DNA from: Monarcha castaneiventris obscurior
Taxonomy: Eukaryota; Chordata; Aves; Passeriformes; Monarchidae
Direction of reading: 5' to 3'
DNA: 64,000 nucleotides
Assembly: GCA_026261815.1 (NCBI GenBank)
Contig: JAMPIT010000894.1
Span: 54,550,147-54,614,146, forward strand
The stretch's first letter is position 1. Every line of letters starts with the position of its first letter. Below are positions 1 through 14,900 of this stretch, piece by piece. The notes beneath the pieces were generated by a model. It did not search any database. It was not told the origin of the DNA and saw only the letters and a list, made by a program, of their open reading frames with translations. The position numbers and the translations under genes were made by a program.

Positions 1-2302
1 TTCCCTGGGGAGAGGAGGCCTGAAGTGCTGGGAGAGGAGTGTGGACCCCCTGATCATTGCGGTGGTGGGCTCTGACAGCCCCGCTTACAGATAAGGGATT
101 CTCAGAAATGCTGGCAGCCCAGCCAGGCCAGAGAGATAAGGCCGCAGCATGCACAGCACCCTTTCCCTCCAGTGCAGCTTTCTATCTTACCTGTGCCAGG
201 TGCTGTTTTCAGCAGTGAAACAGGAGTTCACAGCTAGGTCCTGGCAGTGGTTGGTGCCCAGCGCTCACCTCTGTGGGGCTGCCGGGGGACTGCTTGAAGT
301 AGATCAGCCCAGAGTAAAAATCCTACTTGTTAAAGCAGGGTCACAACTTGAGCAATGAGCTAAGTGGATTTTTGCAACTGCAGCTCTGTAAACAGAGCCA
401 AGGTTGCTTGTAGGCATAATTTAAAAAAAAAATACGTGACTTGAAGGCTTTAAATGAGGTTGTGGCCTTGGATGCTCAAGCTGAGCCTGCAGCTCATGGT
501 TCTTAGATATGGCTTTGCAATCTTCCTAATCTTTGGAGGAGATAAGGGAGATATAATGTTACTGGGTTCTAAATTACTCCTAAGAGGAGGTTTTTGTTTG
601 GGGTTTTGTTTTTTTGTTTTTTTGGTTTTTTTTAAACAAAATGAAAATTGCAGCTTCATCCCAAAACTGTTTGGGGTTTTTTTCTTTTTTTTTTTTGCAT
701 GGTATTTAAGAGCTGAATGCTGTACTTGTTGATTTTTGTGCTTGTAAACTCTTCAGCCACACTTAAGTTACTCATTGCAATATACACAAGTTTTATACAT
801 ACAGAATGTTCCACTCCAGCTAAATAACAATAATCCTGTGTCTTAACTGCTCTTGAAGAACATTGCCAAATATGGCTCTCAAAGTTTCTACAATGATACA
901 CTTTTAAGCTGGATGAATAAAACTGGTTGAGCAATTTTCAAGAAGTTCAAACCCACTGCTCTTTCAGAGTTGTCTTACTGCAGGCATTATTTTTCCTTGA
1001 ATTCTTTGTAGAAGAAGAAAACCACAAACACCCCAAAATAAAACCAGAGTGCTGTAAAAAGACATGCACAGAAATGGGGCAGAAATGAAATTTCTGAAAC
1101 TGTAGGAGTCCACCTGTATGAATGTTAAATCTGTACAAAACATAAACTTCCTTCACTCTTGAACTTGTGAGTTGGGAATGAGTCCTGTTCAAAATTTGTT
1201 TCTGGAGCTGGCACTTACCCAGTTCACTGGCATTAGAGAGAAACAGAAGTTTGTACTAATCAGGCAAAATTGTAGGTACCACACTGTGCTTCTTGCAAAT
1301 ATGTCCAGAAAAAGCACAGATTTTTTATGCTGACAAAATTTCTCTCTAGTTTTCATCTTCTACTAATTAATGCAGAGGAGCATGCTTGGACTCTGAAGTG
1401 ATTATTTGTTTCTTCAGGGATTGAAGCTGGACAATTGAAGAACATTAAAGGTTTAATGCATGTTGTTCCCTATGCTAGCAGTTTGAATATCAGTCTAAAT
1501 TTCTGAACATGCAAAACATGATGCAGTGATGACCAAGAATTCATCCAGCTAGTGTCAGTATATTCATTAGCCTTTTAAAGACATTTGTGAGTGTAACCTC
1601 TCTGTATGGAGCAGATTCATTATTTGCTCTTGATTTACGTTTACTTTCAGTTTACCTGGGTAAATGATACAAATATGTGCATGCACATATCAGTGAGACT
1701 CCCTCTGATGTTTGAGATAGGTATAAATATGTGTCAGGGGCTAGGACTTGGCTCATGCTGAGCACCTGAAATTCTGGTGCTCCCGTGCTTCAGGAGAGCA
1801 GAGATTTCTGCACATGGAAACATCCCAGGCTTACTCTGAGAGGAGGTGTTGGTTCTCTAAAGCATGCAAATGTGGTGTTGCCTTCCCCCTTCAAAGGTGC
1901 ATGCTGTTTTTGCAAAACACATGCTTACACCTGAGAACTACGAAAACTTTGCTTAAAGTGCTACCGTGTAATTATCAGCTGCCTTGGTAGACTCTGGCAT
2001 TTCTCTCTGGATGGACGAGTTTTGGATCAGTGGAGGAGGGACAAATTCCTGGGCACAGCTTTGGTCTTCTGAGCATTGTCTGTATTTTAGACCTCACCTT
2101 GGAGACAGTTTCTGGGCAGGGGACTTGTACAGTCTGAGCTGCTGTTTCAAGTCTGAACAATATTAGCATAAAACAAGGAAATAAAATTAAGCTGAGAAGG
2201 TTTGAAAGCTGTGCATTTAAAAACATACTTATATGCATTTGTAGGTATATGTGTATGTGGAATCATATAAAATCCTAAAAAACAAATTCAATGATCTTGA
2301 AG

Positions 2303-2410
2303 TCTATCACAGAACCATTAAGGTTGGGAAAGGCCTCTAGGATTGAGTCCAGCTGGTTAACCCAGTACCAGTTGTGTTCACCACTAAACCAGGTCCCCAA
2401 ATGCCTCTCT
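2303..2410 (-). mobile_element. CR1 LINE 3' fragment
   Basis: Contains the reverse-complement CR1 3' signature: ATCACAGAACCATTAAGG, TTGGGAAAGGCCTCTAGGAT, then AACCCAGTACC and CACCACTAAACCAGGTCCC. A degraded, 5'-truncated copy. Confidence 0.85.
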
Positions 2411-5400
2411 GGTTTTACCCACGCCTGAACTTGGCCTTTTAAATCTTATTTTATAATAGATGAGGTTTCCTTCCAAAAACACCTGTTGGGAGACTTTTTG
2501 TAAGAGAATGACTCTAAAATTATTTTTAACCATGTTTCCAGGACTTGGGTGAGAACCGAGTGGCTCTTTTTGGCACTGTCATGTGCTGTCAGTCTAACCA
2601 GGACTCGGTGGCATCGCTGTCCCTGCTGCACAGAGGGCTCCACAGTGATGCTTTAGCCAACGCAGCATTACAGAGAGCTTGTGGTTTCAGGGGACTTGGG
2701 CCAGGGGGAGTCAGCAGAGGAGGAGGCCTGGGTCAGAATTGGGGTTGGAGGTTTTGTGACTGAACCTGAGCCATGTCTCCCCATCCTAACCACACTGGTG
2801 TACCTGTGAGTGATAAAATGGGGGATGGTCTTTATCTGCAAACCCCTACCACTCCTTTTCACATTGTCTCCATTTCTAAAGACGGCCAAATGAATGCCTT
2901 GGGAGTTAACAAACCGACTTTGCTGGTGCTCTCCTTCCCACAGAGCTGAGAAAGGGAACGGAGCTCCAGGTCTGTGCCGGGTGCTGCCGTATTCCGTAGC
3001 CGCAGGGTGATCGCAGGACGAGCAGTGGGTGCCAGGTGTCTCTGCTTGTTGTGAGGTAGAAACTGGCTTCCTACCAGTTCTCACCTTGTTTACAAACTTG
3101 CTATTCTGCAGCTTTGCCCCTCGTGGTAAATCAGGCAGGTTGTTTTCCACACGTCTTCCTCTCCCCAGCTTCCTCTGTCGTGCTAAACAAATACTTGTCT
3201 CTTAATTAAGCAAATCATCCAGCGTGTATAAACCTGCAGGTAAGGTGGCCAGATTTCCTCCCCAAGTGCTGGCATTTGTTGATCCTTCGGAGGCAACTGG
3301 GATTGCCACAGGTTTCTCTGGTGCTGTGCATACCAGTACAGAAGCCAGTGAGTTTGAGTGTTCAGCTGACCTGACTGATTGCATCTCTCAAGACAAACAT
3401 TCGGTTTTTAACTGGGTAATTGAGTCATAAGATGAAAGAAAGGAAAGCCAGTTATGTTCCAATGGACAAATATCCATATTATAATGAAAACTTTAACCTC
3501 TTTACTCCACGAAGAGTAAATACCCATCCTTTTTTCTGGATTTACTAATTTCTTCAAAATAATTATTGGAATGGAGAGATTTCCAAACCTTGCAATCAGA
3601 GTTTGTAATGAACACACCAAACTTGTTGCAGGTATATTAGCTAGTGTTGCTAGCTTGCTTATCTTAATAAAAAGGCATTCCTGTGAAGTCCACAAAACTT
3701 GAGCTAGTCAGCTAGAAGATGACTGCCAAGTTTAGGGAGCTGGGTGAATGAAAGGTTGTGGCTTTTTACAAAGAGACATTCAGCTGCTTTTTTGTGTGTG
3801 TGTTGTTTGTTTTTTTAAAAAAACCTAACAAACAGTGCTTGGTTAGCAGAATCCAGAAGCTGTCGAGGTTTTTGGGGATGTTAAAGGCCACATGTTCATC
3901 TGACTTTTTAAGTGGCACCTAGGTGTGTTTGGTATACTTGAAACACAAACTGTTTATCTTGATATTGGTGCTCCTTTGATTTTGCCTTTTAGGAGAGGGC
4001 TTCTAAAGCCTTGCACTGGATTTCCATTGTAGGTTTATTTTAAAGGATTTTAATAAGCAACTTCTGTTTCAAAGCTGGAGAAAATATGGGACTAATGAGG
4101 ATAAGCAGCAAAGAAGATTTGCTTGAGATGAGTGGAGAAGCAGTAAATTACATAGGAACATGCAGGGAAACCACAGGTCTTGATCGCTGCATTCGCATTC
4201 ATTTCTTGAAGGATTTTTGGAGAGGGGATAGGGAGAAGCTTGGGTGATGACAGGACACACAGCAGACAGTTCTTTGAAAACAAAACAAAGTATTTGACTC
4301 TTTGTGATGTGTTTTAAACTGAGATTGGGCCAAATTACATCAGCAAAAGCAAATGTTTGGCATGCGATTTGGTAATGAAATCACTTTATTTTCATTATCC
4401 TGGAGACACTTCCACAAACACACAGTTTTTTCAGCTTTATCAGTCATGAAAAGCAATGAAGCCTGGCCAAAGCAGAGTAATCAGACAGTCTAGATAAGAC
4501 TTTTTAGGCATTTGGAATGTAAATTTTTTTTGGCTTGAAAGGTAACAGTAGCTTTACATCTGTATTTTAACAGAACTGTGCTGTTTCTCTGCCCCTCACT
4601 TAATGGCTTTGCAAGTAATGGAGAGAAGGGAACTGTCCCACCCTGACCTGATTTCCTAGATATTTTATAAGGATTCCCACAGGGAGTGACATGCAGTTAC
4701 TTTCACACAAACCACCGCTATTGTCACCGCAAGTGGCTTAATTAGGTCCGAACGAAACAAAAGGCTATGACAGGGTGTGTTCCATGACCCTGGCTTTGTA
4801 GGGCTTTGGGCTTTGGTTCTTTGAGGCAGCTGGGCCCTGTCCATCCACCAGGCAGGTGGGGGGGGCAAGGGGAGCTCCTGGGCAGGATGCTTTGCTCGGA
4901 TCAGGACTTTCTCCTGCCTTCCAGGAGACCCATGTGGATGTTACGGGGTCGGTGCCAGATGTGGTCGTTAGGGGTTTGTTGTTAGCTACGCTTCCAGCTT
5001 CGCTCTGGTAATGTTTGTGTACTGATAAGTGAGGAAATACATAACTTTTGCTACCAAGAAGTGATTAAACACTTGGCTGCTAAAGCCCAGATTTCAGACA
5101 ATAAGGCAATTTCCTGTCTCCTGCAGCTGAGGTCCTTCCCGAGGTTCCCATGTCTGCCCTGAGAACAGGGGGTTTTGGGATGTGGTTGCTCTCTTTCTGC
5201 TGACAAATGTAATTCTACATTATCTGCTGTGTGGGTCTCAGTGCAGATAGCTTTTAATACACTTTCCATAGAACGTAAAATGCCACAGTTCTAAGATGCT
5301 GTATAAGAAGAGAAAATGTAAAATATTATCTTAAGCAAACAAGAATATTTCTATTTGCGTTTTCTCTCTAAAAAGCCGTTACAGGTGATGGCGTTCACGG

Positions 5401-5827
5401 TGAAAAAAGTTTAGCTGATATATGTTGAAAAGAAAAAGCAGAAATTTCTTTTTAATGCCCTTGAAATTAGTTTAATTTGCTGTATTTTCTTTGCTACGCT
5501 GTTTAAAGGTGGATTATTTTTGTCAGTTCTTGAAATTCCCACCTTCTCTAACAAGTATGCACTTAGAAAATTTGTTTGTGTCTACAAACAGCCAGGTTTC
5601 TGCAAACTGTTTGTCGTCTCACGGATATTTGTGTCCTAACCTGAGAAAAACAGGGTAAAATTGCTAAAACCTACTACAAGATTATGAACCTTCCAACAGA
5701 GGAGTGTAAGACCTGGAGAAAATTCGGAATATGCTGAAGAAAATGATCTGGTGCTTTTAAAGACCCACACATCCAGCCACCTTCTTGGTGCAGGTGAAAC
5801 TCCAGATGAAATATTCCAGCAGATAAA

Positions 5828-5900
5828 CTGGAGCAAGTCCAGAGCAGAGCAGCAGGAATGGTCAGAGCTTTGGAGAATGTGACCTGCAGGAGAGGCTTCA
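5828..5900 (+). mobile_element. Possible CR1 fragment
   Basis: CTGGAGCAAGTCCAGAGCAG followed by GAATGGTCAGAG and CAGGAGAGGCTT resembles the CR1 internal segment GGAGC...GTCCAGAGGAGG...GGAAAGGCT, but is too diverged to be sure. Confidence 0.35.
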
Positions 5901-8900
5901 ATACCTTCACCTAATCTATGTTAGGGAAGGCCCCAAGGGGAACACCACGGAGTGACTTGGAGCACAACCAGAACTACTGTGGCATTTCACCTTCTGTCTC
6001 TTGCAGTCTTGCTGACGCTGATAGATCAAGTTCTGATCAGTTTTCCAAAGTTTGCATTTTGCCCTGGCCATTGGCTGCTCCTGAAGAACAGCTCGTGTTT
6101 TTCCAAGGGCGCGCTGTTTCTACTTGACAAACCAACCCAGAGATACTGCCTGACTTGTCTTGCATCACTCTCTGGATTTGTTCATCTGACTGAGATACTG
6201 TCTGAGCAGGAGCCATGTGGTTCTGCCACGCTGTGAGTTAGCCTGGTGTTGTTTCCTTCTCCTGCCCCTTTGAAAGATTTACGAGAGCAGCTCTGAAAGG
6301 ACCTGTGCAACAGCAAGTGCTCCTTCCTCCCGGTCCTGTCCCGCCTGCACTCTGCCATCCTTGCAGGATTTACAATTCAGATAAAACAACTGCTCCGGGG
6401 TAAATTGCAACTCAGATTAGAAAACATTGCAGGAGATGGCACTGAGCTTCCTGCCAAGGCCTACACACCCAGAGCAGTCATAACAAGTTATGCAGATCAG
6501 TAAGTGCTCAGTGGAAGGCAAAGGCATTTCTCTCAGGTTTCATCTCCCCCACTTTTTCTCTTATTTGTGCTTTAGCAATGTAGGAAATAATGGCATAGGG
6601 TAGGAGGCCATTCCTGGCTGCTGGAGAGGCTGCTGGGTGTGCTCCCTGCTTGGCCAGCCATGGTTCTGCATGGCCTGCCTGGCTGGAGGCACCTGGGCTA
6701 GGAAGTTCTCTGCCTGCCAGCCCAGATACAGCCCTGATAGTGGCAGAACGAGCGCGGCCGGTGGTGTTGAGGCAGGTGCCTCCATCTGAATTTCAGCCTG
6801 CCTGGAATGTGAAAACAGACTCATTAATACGTGTAAATAAACACTGGTCTTCTGTCTATGTTTATCTCCCTTCTATTGTGTCGGATGTTTGTGTAAAAGA
6901 GACTGTTACACCTCATGATGTGTAATTTGCTGCCAAATTTTATGTCCTCCACTTGGCCCCTCTTTTTGAAGCATGCTTCTTTTTATGTTTTTTTCAGCAT
7001 TTTATATTTAATTTTTTTTTTTTTGAGCCTCTTTCCCTTAGTAATAAGGGTTATTATGTACCACCTTTGTTTTCAGCCAAAAAAGGTTTTGGAAATAAGA
7101 GCTAGAGGTGTTGAAATTTAACTTTCACTATGTGATATGCTACCAGCAGCCTGGTTCGTGGGTTCTGCGAGTGCTGTTAACTTTCCCCGCTATCAGAAAC
7201 CTTCCTAAAAAATGTTATGCCAAAGGTAAATATTTTAAATTCTGGTTGTTTGAAAAATTCAAGTCCATCTTGCTTGCTGGCACTACTTGATGCTATGTTA
7301 CTAAGAGGTGCTGGTTAGTAATTCATAGCATTCTCAAATTGTATGAAAAACTGTAAAAAGTAAAAGCATTGTGTACCCTTGGTAAACTGGTTTGTGCAAG
7401 CAACCAGTCAAACTAGAAAAAACCCCAGATTATCACTCTTTTTTGAGCTGTGTTTAGATTTACTAGTTAAGTGTCTGTGAGTGCTAGCAGTGGAAATGCA
7501 GTGACTTTGATGGCTGCATGATGAGCTGGAAAAAAAAGATCCCAGGAGCCCAGAATTGCTGCCTTCTTGTACACTGTTGCATTTTGAGCTCATCTCTAGC
7601 TGATGTACACTGTTGTACAGTCATTCTGCTTAGGAGACCTAGGAATGATGAGATTAAATGATTAAGATCTTTAAAAATAAAGAAATACAATTTAAAAATC
7701 TGGGTTCTGACTCAGACCTGATGTCTAGTTCTATATGAGCTCATCTACCCAGGACTGGCTTCTAAAAGCCACATCTTAAATGGGTGTTGGTTAGCAATTC
7801 ATCTAATAGGAGAATGTCTTTTAGATCATATTTTAAAATATTCTGTGAAATACCCTCAAAGTAACTTGACTCCCCACTTAACTTGAAAAAGCCAATTTCC
7901 AAGTGGAAGCTCAGCTCATTTATTAGATTGTTGTGATGTTTGGTTAAAATTTCCAGGGCCAGGCTGGAGCAACGGGGGTGTATTTTTAAAGCATGTTACC
8001 AACCTCCTGCTGTAGCAAAGCCATGGTTGTTGACCAACCTGCCTGCATGCTTTAGATGCCATAGAGCATGAGAAATCCTTTCCTCTGGGTACATAGACAA
8101 GTCCTTTGCTGGCTGGCCAGACCCTGCCTCTGGAAACCATGCAGAGGATTAACCATTTTCGCTCAGTCACTACTCAAAAAGCTCCCAAGACTCAAGGCTT
8201 GGTCTCTGCTGTGCTCAGAGGTGAGGCTCTTGATGCCTTTATTACTTTACCTCTCTTCATCAGTTCTTTGTTCCTGGATGAATTCTTTTGTTTTATGGTT
8301 TTGTTTTGGGCTTTTTTAACTAAGTTTTTAAGTATAGCCTTGGAGCACTATCTCAGCGTGACAGGCGTAAGCCTACGAAAAACAGGCCAGGTACTTACAT
8401 GCTGCCAGCCATGTTCATGGCTGGGATAGTCAGGCAGCATTCTTTCTGCAAGGTTTATCTTGTTTTCATTTTGATTGTTTAAGCAAGTGGCCAAAAAAAG
8501 AAAAGAAAGCAATCTCTTCTGGGTTTTGGGTGCGGGCTTGGTTTTTTTTCTTCCTTGTGCTTTGGTTACAATCAAAGGCAGGTAAGAAAACAGCAAACAC
8601 ACTTAATTCCAAAGGATGTTAGAGGGCTTATTTTACGCTTTATTTAAGGAGATTTTTGGGTTAAAGCAGTTGCCTGGTTTCTGGTGGATATATTTGCTGA
8701 AACTAGTCGAACGTTTCTTGTTAGTAGTATCTAGGTTTTTTCGATAACTGTAACTGGTGCAGGGGCGCAGAAAGTTTCTAGGGATACTTTCCTGTGTTAT
8801 GACTTACCAGTTGCAATTTTTAAAAGATGTATTTTTGCAAATTGTTCTAAAAGATCTGGGATCAAGTTACCATATTTAAATACAACCAATGCCACCTGAG

Positions 8901-11900
8901 AGAGCTCTTCAGAAAAGCTCCAAAGTCCTGACAGCGCTGCTGCATCATGGAAGGCACTCTTGACCTTCTAACACCCTGAGTGCACACAGCCCCTCTTTAA
9001 TGTGTGGCATAGCAGAATGTAAGTTTCAGATGTCTTTCATACCATTGTTTTAATTTCAAACTATGGAAAGGGATTTTTTTTTAATACACAGATCTAATAT
9101 TAGTACCTATATCCATGTGACAGAGAGGATGGATGGACAAGTGTGTCCAAATACATCCAGGAAAAATGAAGGCACATGCTTTTTTCCGTGCAGAAGCTTA
9201 TCTTCCAAAAAAGAGAAAAAAATCCCGGTAAAGATGAGCCAAATGAATGCAATAAATGTACTAATGTTTCACTTCTGGCATTTTGACTCAATAAAACAGG
9301 AGGGCAATAAAGATAGATCCTCTGATCCCTGGATTGTGCTGTGTCCAGCTGTGAGCGCAGCAGCTGCAGGGCACAGAGCTGGGAGCAGAGCTCTGGCCAA
9401 AGTCACCCTGTGTTAGGTGGCCTCAGATCCATGTTACAGTGTTAGAAGGGGAAAAAAAAATAAAGCTGTGACTTCATTTATGCCAGTCACTGATCTGGGA
9501 CAGGACAAAACTGCACATTTTTGAGGTGCTCAGCTGGGGGTACAAAGGATAAAGTACTGGTGGGACTGAAAGTGGAAGTGGACTCGTAGTGATGCACTGA
9601 ATGCATGCCTTGACACTGGGTTTTGTTGGAATTAGGGGTGTGTGAGCCTTGCTGTTCCCTTTGAACTTCCCCAACAGTGGTATTTATGTGGTGTTCACTC
9701 TCCAAAAATGCCCGTTCAGCAAGATCCAGCTAGCCTTAATAATATTTTAAGGTAGATTTTCAGAACTATCTGTAGTGTATTTAAGCAGTGTTCACATAAC
9801 CCTTTGGAGATTCAGGATCTTTCATTAAAATACATCTAAGTGAATATTATTTTTGTCAAATGACACACATTTTTTTAACCTTACTAATTCTATAAGAAGC
9901 TCATAAAACAGTACAACGGAGAAAAATACCCTTTTGAAGATTACATCATCTTTGTAGTGCAAGGTTCATTAGTTCCTAGGCCTTTTCCCCCCCTTTCTTG
10001 GGGTGCAAGATGGAAGAATTAATTTTTATTAAAAATAAAGCTTCAGCTTGTGACGTTTTTAATGTTGTCTGAAGTAGCATATAAATTTTCATTTTTCAGT
10101 GTCTTCCATGATGATGTTTCAAACTTTAAATTGATGATTCGATGGGTTCAGGGCACACTTGGCTGCAGTGTTATATCCGGTGGTTGTCAGTGAATTTGTG
10201 TGATAAAATCTGAGGCTGCAAATGGGAGATGAACTAAGTCAGTAAGTCAGGAATGTCCCACTGAGCAGTCCTATTTTTGCCAGAAGCATTTTCATATCTA
10301 GTAAAGGGGATGGACTGAAAGGCATTGTGGTGGAGAAAGCTTCTGGTAGCCGTCTGCCTTAGCTGCTTATGCAGCTGTTTTTCTCTGGAGCTTTTCCAGG
10401 GGAACAGTCGCTGCTGTTCCAGAAAATGTGTTGTTTCATTACATTTCGTGCCTGTCTTGTGTTGCAGCACATTAAGCCCTATCACTAATAAACACTTTTC
10501 CTAATCCATGTAGGATGTGACCCTCTGGAATCAGCCAAATTAGTCCTTGGTGCGCCCCTGTCACTTTGGGTGGTGCACAAAGGCCAGGGCCGGGGTGAAA
10601 ATTGTCTTCCCTCGTAGTCCCAGATCTGACTGTGGAAATGAAGGTGCCTGAGGCCCAGAGCAAGTGATGGAAGAGGGTTTGCTGTGGAAAAGCAAAGCCT
10701 TGTCCCTCTGTGTCCTCCAGGCAGAGCCTCTCGTCACTGGATGGGGAGGCCCACGGCTGCTGAGGACAGTGCAGCCACCAGGGTCAGGGGCTCAGGCATG
10801 TGGGGAAAGCCACCCCTTGGTGCTCCTTTCTGGGGCTGTGATCCATGCCTGTAGGTCGACTTCCACTTGATGGTTTGGCTAAAAATTGAGTATGAACTAA
10901 AGGCAGTTAAATAACCCGGGCAGATGGTTTTTGCTGTTTTTTTACCACTCTGTGTGTGCATTTCCATGGAAGAATAGCAGTGGTGCTTCTCGCCTGGCAT
11001 GCCATAGGGCAACAAAGAGGGGGTGTGTGTGTCTATCCAGCTATTGTTGAGTTGGAGGCTAAAAATAATGCCCTCTTTTTCACCTCCAAAACAACTTAAA
11101 GGCAGAAATGAGGAAAACTTGGATTCCTGGAGTGATCGAAGCTTCTGTCTTCATCCCAAGAAAATACAGGGAGTGGATCATTATTTAACACCCTTTTATT
11201 TTCCAGGATTAATTTAATGTTTGGGTACTATGGGTAGGAGAGGAGTGAGGGAGTTAGAGTGGGTTGGCAACAGGGGGATAATGCACTGGGCTACAACAGG
11301 ATTAGTTTATGCTTAACTATGCAAAGAGATGCAGTTTGTTGCATCCCCCCAGCCCCATGCTACTACCAATTGGCAGATTCCTTGAGCATGTAAATGCTGA
11401 CAGCTAATGTTTTTTTTACTTTTTTCAAGGTCAGTGAGTAGATTCTGCCTTGCAGTTATAGTGGATGAGATTTTTGTGACTAGGTTGTTGTGGAGTGTTA
11501 TTTTGAGGTGGGGTTTTTTTGTAGTTTTTGTGGGAATTTTTTTGTTTGTCTGTTTGGGATTTTTTTTGGTTTGTTGGTGTGGGGTTTGTTTGGTTTTTTT
11601 TTTTTTTTTGTTAAACACAGTGATGGTATTGTTGCCCTTTCACTCCTTTCTTCCAAGCCCTCCATTGTTTCTGCAAGCTTACTTTACTGTGTGAGATAAC
11701 CAACAGAGACATTCTGCAGATTCTCAGTTGTCAAACTGCATACGGATTTTCCAGAATGGGATGCAGGTACCTGGATTCACAGGCTGCCAGTTTAATAGTG
11801 GGGGAAAGGAGGGATTGCAAGAGGCCTCTACACTGGATCCCTCTCCATTTCCTCCCCTCCTATTTTGAGTTGTATATTTGGACATTATATACAGGAGATC

Positions 11901-14900
11901 ATCTCGAGATCCCGTGCCTGGCACAGAAGCTGTTGGAGAGGTAACTTGGGCTGCCATTTAGCTCAGTATCAGGAATATTTCCTGCAGATTTTCAAGGCAC
12001 TGCCATTCCTAAACGTACTCACAGAGAGAAAGTAGCACCTGTTAGAGTCAGACCAACCCTTGCGTGGAATCAAGCTTCTGAGACCTACCAAGTGCTGTGT
12101 GTGTTTTTGTTAGTACAGGTGAAAATTTCTGATACATTTTAATTGTAGCAGGAAGAAATCCATGAAGTTCTGCTCTATTTCAGTCTGAAGATGAACAATG
12201 CATTGTGTACTGTGCTTGGTTATAGCGTGGGACAGGATTCATACAGAAACAATTACCTTTTAGGGAATAGTAAAATACTTTTTAACAGTATCATAGAAAC
12301 ATAGTATTTACTCAGCAACTTGAATAAACAAGTTTAATACAATTTGCGACGGTTTATTAGTGTTTTATTGCAAAGTGCAAAAATGTCCATGCTTTACTTA
12401 CTAAGTATGAATTTAAGCTGAAATAGTCATAAGTTAGTCACTAGGCAACTATTACTGGCCTGGAAACTTGCATTAGTCTCGTTCAGTGGGAATTTTTTTA
12501 ACCCATACTCTTTCTGTAATTTTGCCTTAGCGTAGGTGCTGTTCTTGAGGAATGTGTTAAATTCAGTGAAGCTTCTCATTTGACAGAAAATATTCACATA
12601 CATCTGCAGGCAGAAGATCAGTCATTTATATTAAGAGGTTTTCTCCAAGAAAGTTGTCTTCTCTCAGTATTATTATCTTGCACTAACATGGTGTGCTCTC
12701 AGTAGTAAAACGAGATGTAACATCCAACATGATACTGATTCTTCAGGCAGGTCGCAGAAGTCTGGTCATGATCTTATTCTTTCATAAGCTGCCCTGTGAA
12801 ACTATACAAGACTTTCTTCATTTCCAGCTTGAGCAAGAAATATGCAAAAGCTCTTTGTCTGTTCTTTTCAGCAGCTGTTACTTGGAATAATTTGTAGGAG
12901 ATGCTTTGAAAAGTCAAGTTGCCCTTTAGCTTTGTAGGGGGTGGTCTGGCACTGTTAAAAGGCAGTTGATGTGTGAATGGTGATGTGGATGTCAAGGAGC
13001 TGTTGGCATTTGTTCATTCAGGATTGATTGTTTTGAGACTCCCTTATGTGATGCCAGCTGTCATGATCTGTGTTAAATTGCAAGAAATTAGTTTCAAAAG
13101 CAGGCCCTGATGAGCCAGAAGACTGGGATAACAGGAGGGGAAGATAAGATGCCATTCAAAGCTTGTTCTAGACTGGCTGCAGGAAGGTTTCTTCTGGGAC
13201 TTTGTTGGCAAGCAGACTGCTGGGGAGTGGCAAGGACCCTTCCCTTACTTAGTAAAGATAATAACACAAATAACACAAATATAGTAAGAATTACTTTTGC
13301 AAGGGTTTTGTGCTGGTTTTGACCCCAGAAGTTTCAAAATTAGATGAAAAAGTGCCAAGAGTTAAGTTCCACACCAGCAGTTAGTGTCCTCAATAAATCA
13401 AAGAACAAATAGCTCTGTGATGTAGATAAATATGTTTCTGGAGGTAACCATGGATGATGGCAAACATACAGCCATTTTTCATGGTGTCTCTAGGCAATTA
13501 TGAAGATACTTTGTCAGTGGTGATAGGAGGAGGGGAGAGGGCAGAATCCTCCTTAAAATTCTAACATACTGTGTTGCAAGGCACCAGGAGAAAGGAAGGG
13601 TTTTCTGTGTGGGTTTTGTTACTTGGCAGGATCCACTATGACTAAATCTCCAAAGACTGCAGTTTCTTTTTATTTTTCATTTTCTTTAAAGTTGCATTTT
13701 ATTTATATATAACACAGTTTGTAAGTGAAAAAAACAACCTCACCTTATCAGACCATTTATAGGCTTCATTTGTAACATGTTTCCAACTGCTGGCTCAACA
13801 TGACTGGAAAACCCTGTAGCTGTGAAGGTTCAATGGAGTCATTCACTTATCAGAGCTCAGAGTCCCCATGTTAATCACAAGAAACATGTGCAAAAGAGTC
13901 TGACCCAGATCCACCAGTGACCCTCTTCAGCTGGGCTACAATTGCACTCTCTTTTCTTCCTTTATATTGTTACATCTGTTGATTTTTTTTTTGTTTTTTT
14001 TTAATATTCATCATGCAGTGAGGGGTGTTCTTGTGAAATTGTGAATTAAAGATATTCTTTTAAGAGGAGCAAAGCCAAGTGGCTAATGCAACAGCCTAAC
14101 TTTAATATTGCTGGTTAACAAAACACTTGCCTAAAGTGAAGCCAAAGCACCTCACAGGAGTTCTTCTTTCAGTGGGAATTTATTCAATTATTTATTAAAT
14201 TTAAAAAAGACATTTTTGCGCTTTTATGATTTGGATTGGACAAAAGTCAGCACCAGATACTTTTTGCTTAAGTTGTTAAATTTGAAAACAAATGACAGCC
14301 AAACCAAAATAAATAAATGACTCTATTATCTGAAATTGCAATGTAATGGGAACCAGACTGGAATCCAGCGAGCTGCAGATAGAGCCCGTGCTTGCTTTGA
14401 AACTGCAGTCACTGTCTGGCTCTGTGTGAGGGATGCACAGGAGCGTGTCTGGCCTCTGACATCATGGGCTTGGATTTGTACCACGGCCCAGCTCGGCTGT
14501 GCTGGAGCTCTCCTGTCCTCCCAGACCCACCTCAGCTCTCCCTGCTCCGGCCACCGCAGAGCTGGAACTCATGGCATGGATTTTGTGAAACCTCTGGGGG
14601 TTTGGAGGAGTGGAGGGGGTTTGTAGGAGGTATGGAACAACAGCATTGTCCAGCTATAAGACTGTTTCTAATCAGTTTTTAGTAATCTGTCAAGGAAATG
14701 TAAGCATTAGATAGGGTTTAATTAGTTTGCTTTCTGGAAATCCTTTGCCTGTTAGTCTGTGAAAAATTACAGCTGTCAACTAAAATTTGGGCAGGAATCC
14801 TCTGTAATCGTTTGGAAGTGGTTCTTCTGAGGATGCCCAAACTTAAATCTAAGCTCCTGAAATGTGATTGTCCTAAAAGTGAGGATGTTTAGCACTGGGT

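Noticed and set aside
916..921. AATAAA as the 3' end of a neighbouring upstream gene
   Set aside because: No coding sequence precedes it in the window and AATAAA is frequent by chance in AT-rich introns.
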